Source: Streptococcus sp. LPB0220 (GTDB lineage Bacteria; Bacillota; Bacilli; Lactobacillales; Streptococcaceae). From it: DNA of 64,000 bases. Location: assembly GCF_008727815.1 (NCBI RefSeq), contig NZ_CP044230.1:1968001-2032000 (forward strand), written 5' to 3'. Below are positions 1 through 7,110 of this stretch, piece after piece. A model generated the notes under the pieces. That model was not told the DNA's origin. It saw only the letters and a list, made by a program, of their open reading frames with translations, and made no database searches. The stretch's first letter is position 1, and every line of letters starts with the position of its first letter. The position numbers and the translations under genes are program-made.

Positions 1-362
1 AAAGCTTTCCCATACTTCTTTACGACCTCTTCGATAGACATCGCATCCTCTTTGTCATCGTAGGTAGCGAATTTCAAGTCTCCGAGATTTGAAATATCCC
101 AATCAAATGCTGTCTCTTTTGGGTCTATATAGCGAGAAGATATATCGCGTTTTGAGACTGTACTATCTGCAGTGGTATGTAAACGGGGATAAGCTTTCTT
201 GGTTACGGCATTCACACCAAAAGAATGGCCAATAATAAGACCAATCACTAATCCTAAAACAATTGACCCAATCACACATCCAATGAACAAGCCCTTTCCG
301 CTTTTTTGAGGGCCAGGATTTACTGGTACACCAAAGGGTACCTGTGTTTGATTTATACTCAT
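1..362 (-). CDS. membrane-anchored protein of unknown function (partial, type B paralogue)
   Basis: The 5' 120 codons of a minus-strand gene that runs off the left edge of the window. The start is the ATG at 362, preceded by a good GAGGAGG ribosome site. The protein has a Pro/Gly-rich cytoplasmic start, one membrane segment at about residues 24-46 ending in a GHSFGVN stretch, then an outside region with TKKAYP and a SIEEVVKKYGKA motif. It is clearly related to the gene at 2498-3298 (GYSKGVN, TKKAYP, FLEKYGKA). It lies 18 bp behind the 381-1322 gene, so the two are probably co-transcribed. Function is unknown; no enzyme motif is visible. Confidence 0.7.
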   Translation of the reverse strand, partial: MSINQTQVPFGVPVNPGPQKSGKGLFIGCVIGSIVLGLVIGLIIGHSFGVNAVTKKAYPRLHTTADSTVSKRDISSRYIDPKETAFDWDISNLGDLKFATYDDKEDAMSIEEVVKKYGKA

Positions 363-380
363 CTCTCTTCTATCCTCCTC

Positions 381-1322
381 TTAATTTAGTTCCGCACCAA
401 TATAGCGAAATTCTCCATCAGGCTGTGCTAAAAATTTCAAAACTTTAAAATCCCCATCAACCTCACAGAGTACTGTAGCCACTACACGTGTAGACTTAAA
501 TGTTTCCCCATTGGCAGTTAGTTTGCGCTCTGTCCCAATTTCGACGGTTTTTCGATGTTTTTTCAAAAACTCAGATAATCTTGTCCCACCTTGCCCTGTC
601 TGCTTGTTTCCTTTTTTCAGACTTCGAAATTCCTTTTCAGTCAAGGCGCGATTGCTCGAGGCATCATCGCTATCATCATCATCCTCTGGATTTTTATGCT
701 CATACAATTCATCTAATTCCGTCACGGACACACTTTTTAAATAATAATTGCCATCGACTTCGTCAAATCTCATTCTCAAATTCTGATGTTCAGTAGCCTT
801 TGAGTCATTCCAAGTAAACTCCATTGCATTCTTTTTATATTCAACACTGGATGCTAACCCATAGACTTCTACAATCTGATCTGCTGTCAAACCATAACCT
901 TCCCGATTGGTGTAACTCAACAAGCCAAGATCCTTGAAAGTCCATGTGAAAATGACCTTTTCTTTATCCGTTACAAAACCTGCTTTTGTTTCATTTGCTT
1001 CGGTCTTTGCACGTTCTAAACGTTTAAATCGTTGCGACTCCTTACTTGTTTGAGAGGATTGTCCCCAAATATATCCGCTCACACCACCGAAAAGCCCACC
1101 AATCACAAGCGCTAAAAGTGAAAATAGTACTAATTTTTTCCACTTGTGCTTTGGCTTAGTTGGATAGGACCACTGAGGCGGAAGCATTTGTGGATTTGTT
1201 TCTTCAAATGGATAAGCAGGGCCCTGCATTTGAACTCCTCTCACCTGTCCTTCTCCTTGTGGTGTCTCTTGCATCTGTGGCTCTTCCGGCACTGAAAAAG
1301 GCTGTTTATCTTCTGTAGTCAT
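381..1322 (-). CDS. membrane-anchored protein of unknown function (type A paralogue)
   Basis: 313 residues. I start it at ATG 1322 (MTTEDKQPFS) because AAAGGAGAGAGT precedes it and the paralogue at 4220 starts at the same place. The upstream open frame to 1502 only reads through a duplicated terminator/promoter block. Residues 1-60 are polar and rich in Pro, Gln and Glu; residues 62-86 form one membrane helix; the rest is predicted outside. Two similar half-domains follow, one with LTADQIVEVYGLAS and one with GQGGTRLSEFLKKH, separated by an acidic DDDDSDD linker. The two-repeat layout recalls small BLIP/SmpA-like folds, but this is only an impression. Function unknown. Confidence 0.75.
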   Translation of the reverse strand: MTTEDKQPFSVPEEPQMQETPQGEGQVRGVQMQGPAYPFEETNPQMLPPQWSYPTKPKHKWKKLVLFSLLALVIGGLFGGVSGYIWGQSSQTSKESQRFKRLERAKTEANETKAGFVTDKEKVIFTWTFKDLGLLSYTNREGYGLTADQIVEVYGLASSVEYKKNAMEFTWNDSKATEHQNLRMRFDEVDGNYYLKSVSVTELDELYEHKNPEDDDDSDDASSNRALTEKEFRSLKKGNKQTGQGGTRLSEFLKKHRKTVEIGTERKLTANGETFKSTRVVATVLCEVDGDFKVLKFLAQPDGEFRYIGAELN

Positions 1323-1500
1323 ACTCTCTCCTTTTGATTCTCTTTGTCTCATTTGATGATCACAGTGAGTGAAAATCATTTGATGAACAAAGTATAAAAA
1401 TGCTCCTTCTACTATATCATAAATCTCCTGATGGCGCCAATTCATCACTAAATGGGGAAATAGGCACAAAAAAACGACCTCTTGCGAGATCGTTTTATCC
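1323..1500 (-). repeat. duplicated terminator-promoter block, copy 1
   Basis: About 178 bp nearly identical to 4221-4400. It contains, in minus-strand order, a terminator hairpin (1468-1496), a possible -10 TATAGT, and two 11-bp repeats TCATTTGATGA (plus-strand reading) at 1349-1359 and 1376-1386, spaced 27 bp. The ribosome site of the next gene follows. The paired 11-mers are conserved in both copies and look like an operator, but no regulator is known to me. The block shows that the type A genes were duplicated with their control region. Confidence 0.75.
1468..1496 (-). terminator. Rho-independent terminator behind the 1574-2386 gene
   Basis: On the minus strand the sequence reads AACGATCTC-GCAA-GAGGTCGTT followed by a T run: a 9-bp stem with one wobble pair and a GCAA loop. 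It overlaps the stop codon (1495-1497) that the upstream gene would use if its frameshift were repaired. Confidence 0.8.
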
Positions 1501-1573
1501 AAATGCTGTTACATTCTCAAGTCGGTATTCCCCTTGCTGATTCTTTTTAAATGATAAGGTTATTTTTCTTTGA

Positions 1574-2386
1574 TCAGTTGTAAAGTATAGGATATATATA
1601 ACTATTTTCCCCTTCATACAGGTTGTTACTGTAACTGTTCTTAGGGATTCCAAACTGGCTTATAGCCTCCATTAACCCAATCCCTTCCTGACCACTTTTA
1701 GGCAAATAAGAACGATATTCTTCTAAAGTTTTATTCGCCTTGCCCGCTTGAGCTTTAGTAACTTCAAGATAGACACGCTCGACACGACTTTTTCCTTCAA
1801 ACTCATTAATAATAATTTTGAAAAAACCCTGTTGGTCAGAAAGCTTATAATAAAAGGTTACCCGTTCTTTCCCCGAGGAATCATAATCAAGTAAACCTGC
1901 AAACGCCTTTCCATATTTCTCAATTATTTCTGAAGGCGTTAGCGTTTGCTTCTTTGTAGCATCCATTAGCTCAAAGACTTCATCAACTGAAAAAACTCTT
2001 ACTTGAGACGGATCAACCCACTCAGAATTTTCTTTTTTCAATATCTGTCCAATTTTTTTATTCTCACTTTTGCTCGCTTGAATATTCGAGGAGCTGGTAG
2101 AAGATTTCTTTTTTTGATATCTTTCCGAAGATCTTATGATCTTATTTTCGGGTCTATGAACGACTGTTTTTTTATAATACCAGACTCCTATCAGAAAAAA
2201 TACGAATACAACGATCACTGACAAGAGTACTCGGATTATGTTACGTGAAATCCGAAATCCTATTTGTTTCTTTTGATCTTCAAAAATCGCCCCTTGAGGT
2301 CCTTCATCCGAAAATGCACTCGGAAAAGAGTACAGATTCCCATGATTCTTAGACCATTCACGTTGTACTTTTCTTCCTCTTGACAT
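1574..2386 (-). CDS. membrane-anchored protein of unknown function (type C), frameshifted near the C-terminus
   Basis: 270 residues from ATG 2386. A basic N-terminal tail is followed by a membrane helix at about residues 50-71 and an outside region with LTPSEIIEKYGKAF and a second half-domain (GQEGIGLMEAISQF), matching the neighbouring paralogues. The reading frame stops at 1574 right after an alternating TA run (about 1594-1602). If one TA unit is added, the frame continues for about 25 more codons through KITLSFKKNQQGEYRLENV to a stop at 1495-1497. That tail is homologous to the ends of the paralogues (YKLTFYKQENGDYCLA; LKFLAQPDGEFRYIG). The gene is therefore frameshifted at a slippage-prone tract, either decayed or phase-variable. 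Confidence 0.75.
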   Translation of the reverse strand: MSRGRKVQREWSKNHGNLYSFPSAFSDEGPQGAIFEDQKKQIGFRISRNIIRVLLSVIVVFVFFLIGVWYYKKTVVHRPENKIIRSSERYQKKKSSTSSSNIQASKSENKKIGQILKKENSEWVDPSQVRVFSVDEVFELMDATKKQTLTPSEIIEKYGKAFAGLLDYDSSGKERVTFYYKLSDQQGFFKIIINEFEGKSRVERVYLEVTKAQAGKANKTLEEYRSYLPKSGQEGIGLMEAISQFGIPKNSYSNNLYEGENSYIYPILYN

Positions 2387-2497
2387 GTCGTACTCCTTAA
2401 CTTTATTATCTTACCCTACTATAGCATTAAAAACTGTATCACAGTATATATATGTCTTCCCCATTCTAGTCACCAAGTATTTCATGAAATGAATGTT

Positions 2498-3298
2498 CTA
2501 TTTACTTTCCTCTTTTGTCGCCAAACAGTAATCTCCGTTTTCTTGTTTATAGAATGTTAGTTTATATATTTTTTTATATGATATTTTTTTAAATTCAATT
2601 ACCATTTTCGTTTTATTTTCATGAGTGATTTTATCTTGGTCTGCCGACATCATGATAGACCCTGAATGATTATTTTTAAGTACTTCTGAATATGAAACTC
2701 CACCTTTCCCGGTTTCTGGATTCCCTACTTTCAGACCGTTATATTTATCGGCAGGCATCTGATCTTTCTCTAAATCATTAGAATTTCTGTCATAATTAAT
2801 GCTTTTAAGGTAATACCTTCCCTCTGCTTTCTCAAAATAAGCAAATATCATCTCATTAGAACTATTCTCATTAACGTCAGATTTATCAAGGTTTTGCCAT
2901 ATTAACTCAATTTTATCATCATGAATTAATGCCTCTTGAGCTTTTCCATATTTCTCTAAGAAATCATCAATCATGACACCTTGTTTAGGGTTTTCTCGAC
3001 TCCCAAACTTCAATTCTAAAAGCTGGGATATGTTCCAAGAAAAAGCAGAATCTTTTGGAGCTATAATCTTTTTAGATTGATCACGTATGGAGCGACTATT
3101 TTTTGTACGTGTTTTTAGCACAGGATAGGCTTTTTTAGTAATCATATTAACACCTTTAGAATAACCGATAGCCAGCCCTATAATCATTCCTAGCAAAATG
3201 TACCCAATAGAAGAAGCAATCCAAAAATCTTTTCCAACTCTTCTAAGTTTATCATTCCACCAACTATTATTTGATTTCATAAGTCGATTTATTTTCAT
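2498..3298 (-). CDS. membrane-anchored protein of unknown function (type B paralogue)
   Basis: 266 residues. The start at 3298 follows a GGGAG ribosome site about 11 bases upstream. One membrane helix lies at residues 27-47, then GYSKGVN and TKKAYP as in the partial gene at the left edge. The outside region carries FLEKYGKAQ and GKGGVSYSEVLKNN, the two repeat motifs of this local family. It starts 16 bp after the type A' pseudogene, so the A-B pair here mirrors the A-B pair at 381-1322 / 1-362. No catalytic motif is visible; function is unknown. Confidence 0.75.
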   Translation of the reverse strand: MKINRLMKSNNSWWNDKLRRVGKDFWIASSIGYILLGMIIGLAIGYSKGVNMITKKAYPVLKTRTKNSRSIRDQSKKIIAPKDSAFSWNISQLLELKFGSRENPKQGVMIDDFLEKYGKAQEALIHDDKIELIWQNLDKSDVNENSSNEMIFAYFEKAEGRYYLKSINYDRNSNDLEKDQMPADKYNGLKVGNPETGKGGVSYSEVLKNNHSGSIMMSADQDKITHENKTKMVIEFKKISYKKIYKLTFYKQENGDYCLATKEESK

Positions 3299-3314
3299 TT
3301 TTCATTAATCTCCC

Positions 3315-4220
3315 TTAGAAGCGTTTCGATCCAATGTAAAGAAATTCTCCATCTGGCTGCGCCACAAATAGAAGTGTTTTATAATCACCATCTACTTGAT
3401 AGGTTACATTCGCAAGCACTCTATTAGATTTATATTCTTCTCCTTCACTTGTTATTTTTTTCTCGGTCTCTATTTCAACGGATGCCCGATGTTTTTTCAA
3501 GATTTCTGACAATGGAGTCCCGCCTTTTCCAGTGTTTTTATCTCCTTTCATCAGATTTTGATACTCTTCTGTCGTCAAACGAAATTCATATGCACTATCG
3601 TCACTATTTTCTTTTTGTTCTTTAGATATCTTTTGGGAAGATAAGCCATACAAGTCTCGAATGGATACACTCTTTAAATAATAGTTATTATTATATTTTT
3701 CAAATTCAAAACTTAAGTCTTGCTGGTTTGAACCGATCAAATTAGTCCAACTTAGACTTAATCCATCTTGATTATATCTAGCTTATGAAGCTAAACCATA
3801 ATTTTCTACAATCTGATCCGCTGTTAATCCAAGTTTAGATGAATTATTATAACTTAACAAACCTAAATCCTTAAGTGTCCATAAAAAGATGACGTCATTT
3901 TTTTTGGATACGAAACCAGTTTTTGTTTTTTTCGCCTCCTCTTTCACTCGAGTTAAGAGTTCGAAACGTTGGGATTCTTTGACTGTCTGAGCAGACTTCC
4001 CCCATGCATAACCAGCAATTTTACCAAATAATAAACTAATCACTCCGCATAACATGATGATTAAAGCCAACATTGATAATAAAATTATTTTTTTCCAATT
4101 ACGTTTGGATCGCATCTCAACAGTTGCCTCTAACTGATCTTTTTGAAGTTCATTGGGAAAAGATTCCTTTATTTGCTCCTCTTCCGGCACTGCAAAAGAC
4201 TGTTTATCTTCTCTTGTCAT
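3315..4220 (-). pseudogene. type A paralogue interrupted by an in-frame ochre codon
   Basis: The two open segments 3783-4220 (145 codons, MTREDKQSFA start) and 3315-3740 are in the same frame. They are separated only by TAA at 3783-3785 and a stretch that still reads as family sequence. Before the stop it reads IVENYGLAS; after it ARYNQDGLSLSWTN, matching YGLASSVEYKKNAMEFTWN of the intact paralogue at 381-1322. The rest (GKGGTPLSEILKKH, LLFVAQPDGEFLYIG) is well conserved, so the stop is probably recent, or a sequencing error. The N-terminal fragment keeps the single membrane helix. RBS and start match the 1322 gene. Confidence 0.85.
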
Positions 4221-4400
4221 ACTCTCTCCTTTTTGATTCTCTTTGTCTCATTTGATGATCATAGTGAGTGAAAATCATTTGATGAACAAAGTATAAAAAT
4301 GCTCCTTCTACTATATCATAAATCACCTGAAGGCACCAATTCATCACTAAATGGGGAAATAGATACAAAAAAACGACCTCTTACGAAGCCGTTTTGTCTA
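4221..4400 (-). repeat. duplicated terminator-promoter block, copy 2
   Basis: Near-identical partner of 1323-1500. It holds the terminator of pgi (4367-4396), a possible promoter, and two copies of TCATTTGATGA at 4248-4258 and 4275-4285 with the same 27-bp spacing as in copy 1. Differences are scattered substitutions, so the duplication is not very recent. Confidence 0.75.
4367..4396 (-). terminator. pgi terminator
   Basis: Minus-strand hairpin AACGGCTTC-GTAA-GAGGTCGTT with wobble pairs, followed by seven T, starting eight bases after the pgi stop codon. Confidence 0.8.
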
Positions 4401-4404
4401 TTGA

Positions 4405-5754
4405 TTAAAGACGAGCGTTGAGTTCTGCTCCAAGTTCTTCAAATCCTGGTTTACCAAGAAGGGCAAACATATTTTTCTTGTAAGCTTCAACACCTGGTTG
4501 GTCAAATGGGTTGATAGCGTTCAAGTAACCTGAAAGGGCGATGGCCAATTCGAAGAAGTAGATGGCATAACCAAGAGTGAAGGCATCTTGCTCAGGAAGA
4601 GTTACGTACATGTTTGGTACATCACCGTCTGTGTGGGCAAGAAGAACACCGTCAGTTGCTTTTTTGTTTACGAAGTCAACGTCTTTTCCTTGAAGGTATC
4701 CAAGTCCGTCAAGGTCTTCTTCCAAAGTAGGGATAATCAAGTTCTTACGAGGTTTGTCAACGCGGACAACTGTTTCAAACATGATACGAGTTCCTTCTTG
4801 GATAAATTGACCCAATGAGTGCAAGTCTGTTGAGAAGTTAGCTGAAGTTGGGTAAATTCCTTTTTGATCTTTCCCTTCTGACTCACCAGCCAATTGTTTC
4901 CACCATTCTGAGAAGTATTGAAGAGATGGCTCGTAGTTTACCAAGATTTCAGTTGCATAGCCTTTACGGTAAAGGATATTACGAACAGCTGCATATTGGT
5001 AAGCCTCGTTTTCAGAAAGTTTATCTGAAGTGTAGTCTTTACGAGCTGCGTTAGCACCTTCCATAAGGGCTTTGATATCTGCACCTGATGCAGCGATTGG
5101 AAGCAATCCAACTGCTGTCAATACTGAGAAGCGTCCACCGATATCGTCTGGAACTACAAATGTTTCCCAACCGTTCGCATCTGCTTCAACCTTCACAGCA
5201 CCTTTTTGGCGGTCAGTTGTTGCGTAGATCCGTTTGTTAGCTTCTTCTTGACCGTATTTCTTCACCAAGAGTTCTTTGAAGACACGGAAAGCGATGGCTG
5301 GTTCAGTTGTTGTACCTGATTTAGAAATCACGTTGACTGAGAAATCTTTATCTGAAACATACTCTACCAAGTCAGCAAGGTAAGTAGATGAGATGGAGTT
5401 TCCAGCGTAAAGGATTTGTGGCGCTTTGCGTTCTTCTTTTGTTTGCAAGTTTGCAAAGTGGTGGTTCAAGAAGTCAATGGCAGCTTTCGCTCCAAGGTAT
5501 GATCCACCGATACCGATCACGACCAAAACATCGCTGTCTGATTTGATTTGTTCAGCAACTTTCAAGATGCGGTCAAATTCTTCACGGTCATAATTTTCAG
5601 GAAGGTCCAACCAACCTAGGAAGTCACTACCAGCACCTGTTCCTTTACGGATCAATTCATCAGCTGCAGTCACTTGTGGTTGCATGTATTCCACTTCATG
5701 TGGGGCAACAAATTTACCCAAAACTTTTGAGTAGTCAAATTTAATATGAGACAT
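4405..5754 (-). CDS. pgi: glucose-6-phosphate isomerase
   Basis: 449 residues, the usual length for streptococcal Pgi. It interconverts glucose-6-phosphate and fructose-6-phosphate in glycolysis, in the cytoplasm. Visible family signatures include [13 protein letters not shown] (about residues 80-92), [13 protein letters not shown] (sugar-phosphate SIS loop, about 140-152), [14 protein letters not shown] (about 203-216), and a C-terminal [13 protein letters not shown]. The start is ATG 5754 behind GGAGGAATAAC. It is a single-gene unit with its own promoter (-35 TTGATT, 17 bp, -10 TATCAT) and terminator. A cre-like site upstream suggests carbon control. Confidence 0.97.
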   Translation of the reverse strand: MSHIKFDYSKVLGKFVAPHEVEYMQPQVTAADELIRKGTGAGSDFLGWLDLPENYDREEFDRILKVAEQIKSDSDVLVVIGIGGSYLGAKAAIDFLNHHFANLQTKEERKAPQILYAGNSISSTYLADLVEYVSDKDFSVNVISKSGTTTEPAIAFRVFKELLVKKYGQEEANKRIYATTDRQKGAVKVEADANGWETFVVPDDIGGRFSVLTAVGLLPIAASGADIKALMEGANAARKDYTSDKLSENEAYQYAAVRNILYRKGYATEILVNYEPSLQYFSEWWKQLAGESEGKDQKGIYPTSANFSTDLHSLGQFIQEGTRIMFETVVRVDKPRKNLIIPTLEEDLDGLGYLQGKDVDFVNKKATDGVLLAHTDGDVPNMYVTLPEQDAFTLGYAIYFFELAIALSGYLNAINPFDQPGVEAYKKNMFALLGKPGFEELGAELNARL

Positions 5755-5761
5755 GTTATTC

Positions 5762-5838
5762 CTCCAAATTTTGTTCTTCTATATGATATCGCTTTACACG
5801 GATTAAATCAAGGGAAACCAATCTATAAAACGTTTTCA
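5762..5838 (-). promoter_or_regulatory. pgi promoter with upstream cre-like site
   Basis: On the minus strand TTGATT and TATCAT are spaced by 17 bp upstream of the pgi leader. Just upstream, 5825-5838 reads TGAAAACGTTTTAT, one base off the CcpA cre consensus TGWAARCGYTWWCW. A site upstream of -35 would fit activation by CcpA; this is inferred. Confidence 0.55.
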
Positions 5839-5840
5839 TT

Positions 5841-6174
5841 TGCTAATTTTTTTATTTTCACAAATCAAGCAACGACGCAATAGCAATCGTTTGCATATTT
5901 GTACTATTTTTGACTAGAAAATCCAAAAAAAGAAGCTTCTCACGAAACTCTATTTTTTCTCTTTTATTCTTTGAATATAAACATGACTCTGGTAAGTGAT
6001 AGCCCTCACGTCGCTTCACTCCTCAGGATCAATATCTCTAAGTTCGGTTGTGCCTTCCAGTCTTGATTCGTTAAGAGCTTTTATCGGTTTACAGCTTTTT
6101 CCCTAACGGGAAAAACTGCATCCATTGCTCTAAGATTCGTCTGCGTCCCTTGGACTTGACTCATCAAGAGCAAT
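5841..6174 (-). other. non-coding stretch downstream of the SRP RNA
   Basis: No credible gene. Read on the minus strand from the SRP RNA it contains possible hairpins. A TTGCTCT / AGAGCAA pair (6125-6173) could close a roughly 45-nt element. A CAGTTTTTCCC-GTTA-GGGAAAAAGCTG stem lies at about 6092-6118. The remainder down to about 5990 is GC-richer than the AT-rich flank next to pgi. It could be a 3' extension of the SRP transcript, a separate small RNA or a gene remnant; I do not recognise it. Confidence 0.35.
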
Positions 6175-6252
6175 AGAAAAGAGCACACAGTTCACTTCGC
6201 TTAGGGCTGCTGGATTCCTCCCCTGACCCGCTTCACGCAGAACTGTTGCTCC
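6175..6252 (-). ncRNA. ffs: signal recognition particle RNA (small bacterial type)
   Basis: The minus strand carries the diagnostic domain IV loops: GTCAGG on one arm and GGAATCCAGCAGCC on the other, as in 4.5S RNA. These are the Ffh-binding symmetric and asymmetric loops. The 5' GAGCAACAGTTC pairs with the 3' GAACTGTGTGCTC to close a rod of about 78 nt, followed by a short T stretch. The promoter is -35 TTGCAA, 16 bp, -10 TATAAT (6260-6265). It directs co-translational membrane targeting together with Ffh. Position right behind tadA matches Firmicutes, where scr follows tadA. Ends are placed by pairing and may be off by a few bases. Confidence 0.9.
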
Positions 6253-6298
6253 GATAGGTATTATATCATAATTTGTTCGATTTGCAAAGGTCCGGTTT

Positions 6299-6808
6299 TT
6301 ATTCTTGTGTTTCGGCCTTGGCTGCGAGTTTGGCTTGTTTTTTTCGTTCTCGACCTTGGCGGAAGAAGGTCTGCATGATGGCTGCACATTCTGCTTCCAA
6401 GATTCCTGTTTCTACTTCGACTCGGTGATTGAGGCGTTCATCTGCCAAAATGTCGTAGAGACTACCTGCTCCACCGAACTTCTGATTGGTCGCCCCGTAA
6501 ATCACCTGGGGAATCCGAGCTAGACCAATGGCACCACTACACATGACACAGGGCTCAATCGTGACAAAAAGCGTCGTATCCAGCAGGCGCCAGCTATTTT
6601 CACGCTGATTGGCCTCCTCGATCGCCATGATTTCCGCATGCATGACCGCCCGCTGCAGCTCCTCACGCGCATTATGTCCACGCCCGATAATCTGACCATC
6701 CTTGACCAAGACACAGCCAATCGGTATTTCATCATTGGCGAGGGCAATCTCCGCCTCCTTCAGGGCTTCCCTCATAAACATCGCTTTTTCCTCTATCGTG
6801 TAGTCCAT
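6299..6808 (-). CDS. tadA: tRNA-specific adenosine deaminase
   Basis: 169 residues. It deaminates A34 to inosine in tRNA-Arg(ACG), in the cytoplasm. The zinc/catalytic motifs are complete: HAEIMA (His ligand and general-acid Glu) at about residue 58, and PCVMCSGAI (two Cys ligands) at about residue 88. I start at ATG 6808 (MDYTIEEKAM) with AGGAAGAAGGAAGAG upstream. The earlier in-frame ATG at 6841 overlaps the likely -10 box TATAAT (6840-6845) and would leave no room for a leader. The basic, Lys-rich C-terminus (RERKKQAKLAAKAE) is common in streptococcal TadA. The SRP RNA follows. Confidence 0.95.
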   Translation of the reverse strand: MDYTIEEKAMFMREALKEAEIALANDEIPIGCVLVKDGQIIGRGHNAREELQRAVMHAEIMAIEEANQRENSWRLLDTTLFVTIEPCVMCSGAIGLARIPQVIYGATNQKFGGAGSLYDILADERLNHRVEVETGILEAECAAIMQTFFRQGRERKKQAKLAAKAETQE

Positions 6809-6867
6809 CTCTTCCTTCTTCCTTTTAGTTTCTTTGTTCATTATACCATAGGCAGCTTACGACTCAC

Positions 6868-6957
6868 AAAAAAAGCCGCCGATTGGGCGACTCTTATGGG
6901 AGATTATTATGAAAAAGTTTAGGAGGTTTAAACAAAGTTAGGAGGTCTTTGTTTATG
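6868..6957 (-). ncRNA. CiaR-dependent small RNA (csRNA)
   Basis: A minus-strand transcript of about 90 nt starting near 6957 after -10 TATACT (6963-6968) and ending in a terminator hairpin AGTCGCC-CAAT-GGCGGCT plus seven T (6868-6896). It shows the csRNA hallmark of several unpaired anti-Shine-Dalgarno stretches (ACCTCCTAAC, AACCTCCTAAAC, TAATCTCCC) next to a CAT that can pair with a start codon. That is why the plus strand shows false ribosome sites and tiny ORFs here. A stem (AAACAAAG / CTTTGTTT, about 6928-6954) folds the 5' part. The csRNA family (ccn genes) acts by pairing with translation starts; targets here are not known. Ends are estimates. Confidence 0.85.
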
Positions 6958-6962
6958 CTTCT

Positions 6963-6995
6963 AGTATAGCTGGCCTATCTTAAATAAAGCTTAAG
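6963..6995 (-). promoter_or_regulatory. CiaR-controlled promoter of the csRNA
   Basis: On the minus strand CTTAAG, five bases, TTTAAG (6979-6995) matches the CiaR direct repeat NTTAAG-N5-WTTAAG. It is followed by 10 bp and the -10 TATACT (6963-6968). This arrangement is typical of csRNA promoters activated by the CiaRH two-component system. Confidence 0.85.
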
Positions 6996-7110
6996 TTCTC
7001 TGAGTATTGATGATTTTGGAAATATCACCACTTAGAATCTCAAAAATATCTGACAAATTGCTGGCTTACTACTATCCGCTTTGTCGCAGAACCAACTATT
7101 GTGGCATCGC
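6996..7110 (-). other. spacer between the RiPP exporter and the csRNA
   Basis: No gene and no clear terminator. One minus-strand frame (stop at 6991-6993, open back to 7065) reads like protein sequence (LSDIFEILSGDISKI) but lacks a start and ribosome site, so at most a remnant. The csRNA terminator may also stop transcripts of the RiPP operon. Confidence 0.3.

Noticed and set aside
1323..1502. N-terminal extension of the 381 gene to 1502
   Set aside because: The extension would translate a terminator and promoter block that is duplicated at 4221-4400; the ribosome site and paralogue support ATG 1322.
6130..6387. 85-codon open frame on the minus strand across the SRP RNA and the end of tadA
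   Set aside because: It covers the ffs promoter and RNA and overlaps tadA in another frame; no ribosome site. Chance frame.
6902..6975. Plus-strand mini-ORFs with good AGGAGGT ribosome sites (MKKFRRFKQS and shorter)
   Set aside because: They are the exact complement of the anti-Shine-Dalgarno tracts of the csRNA, so the apparent ribosome sites come from the RNA on the other strand.
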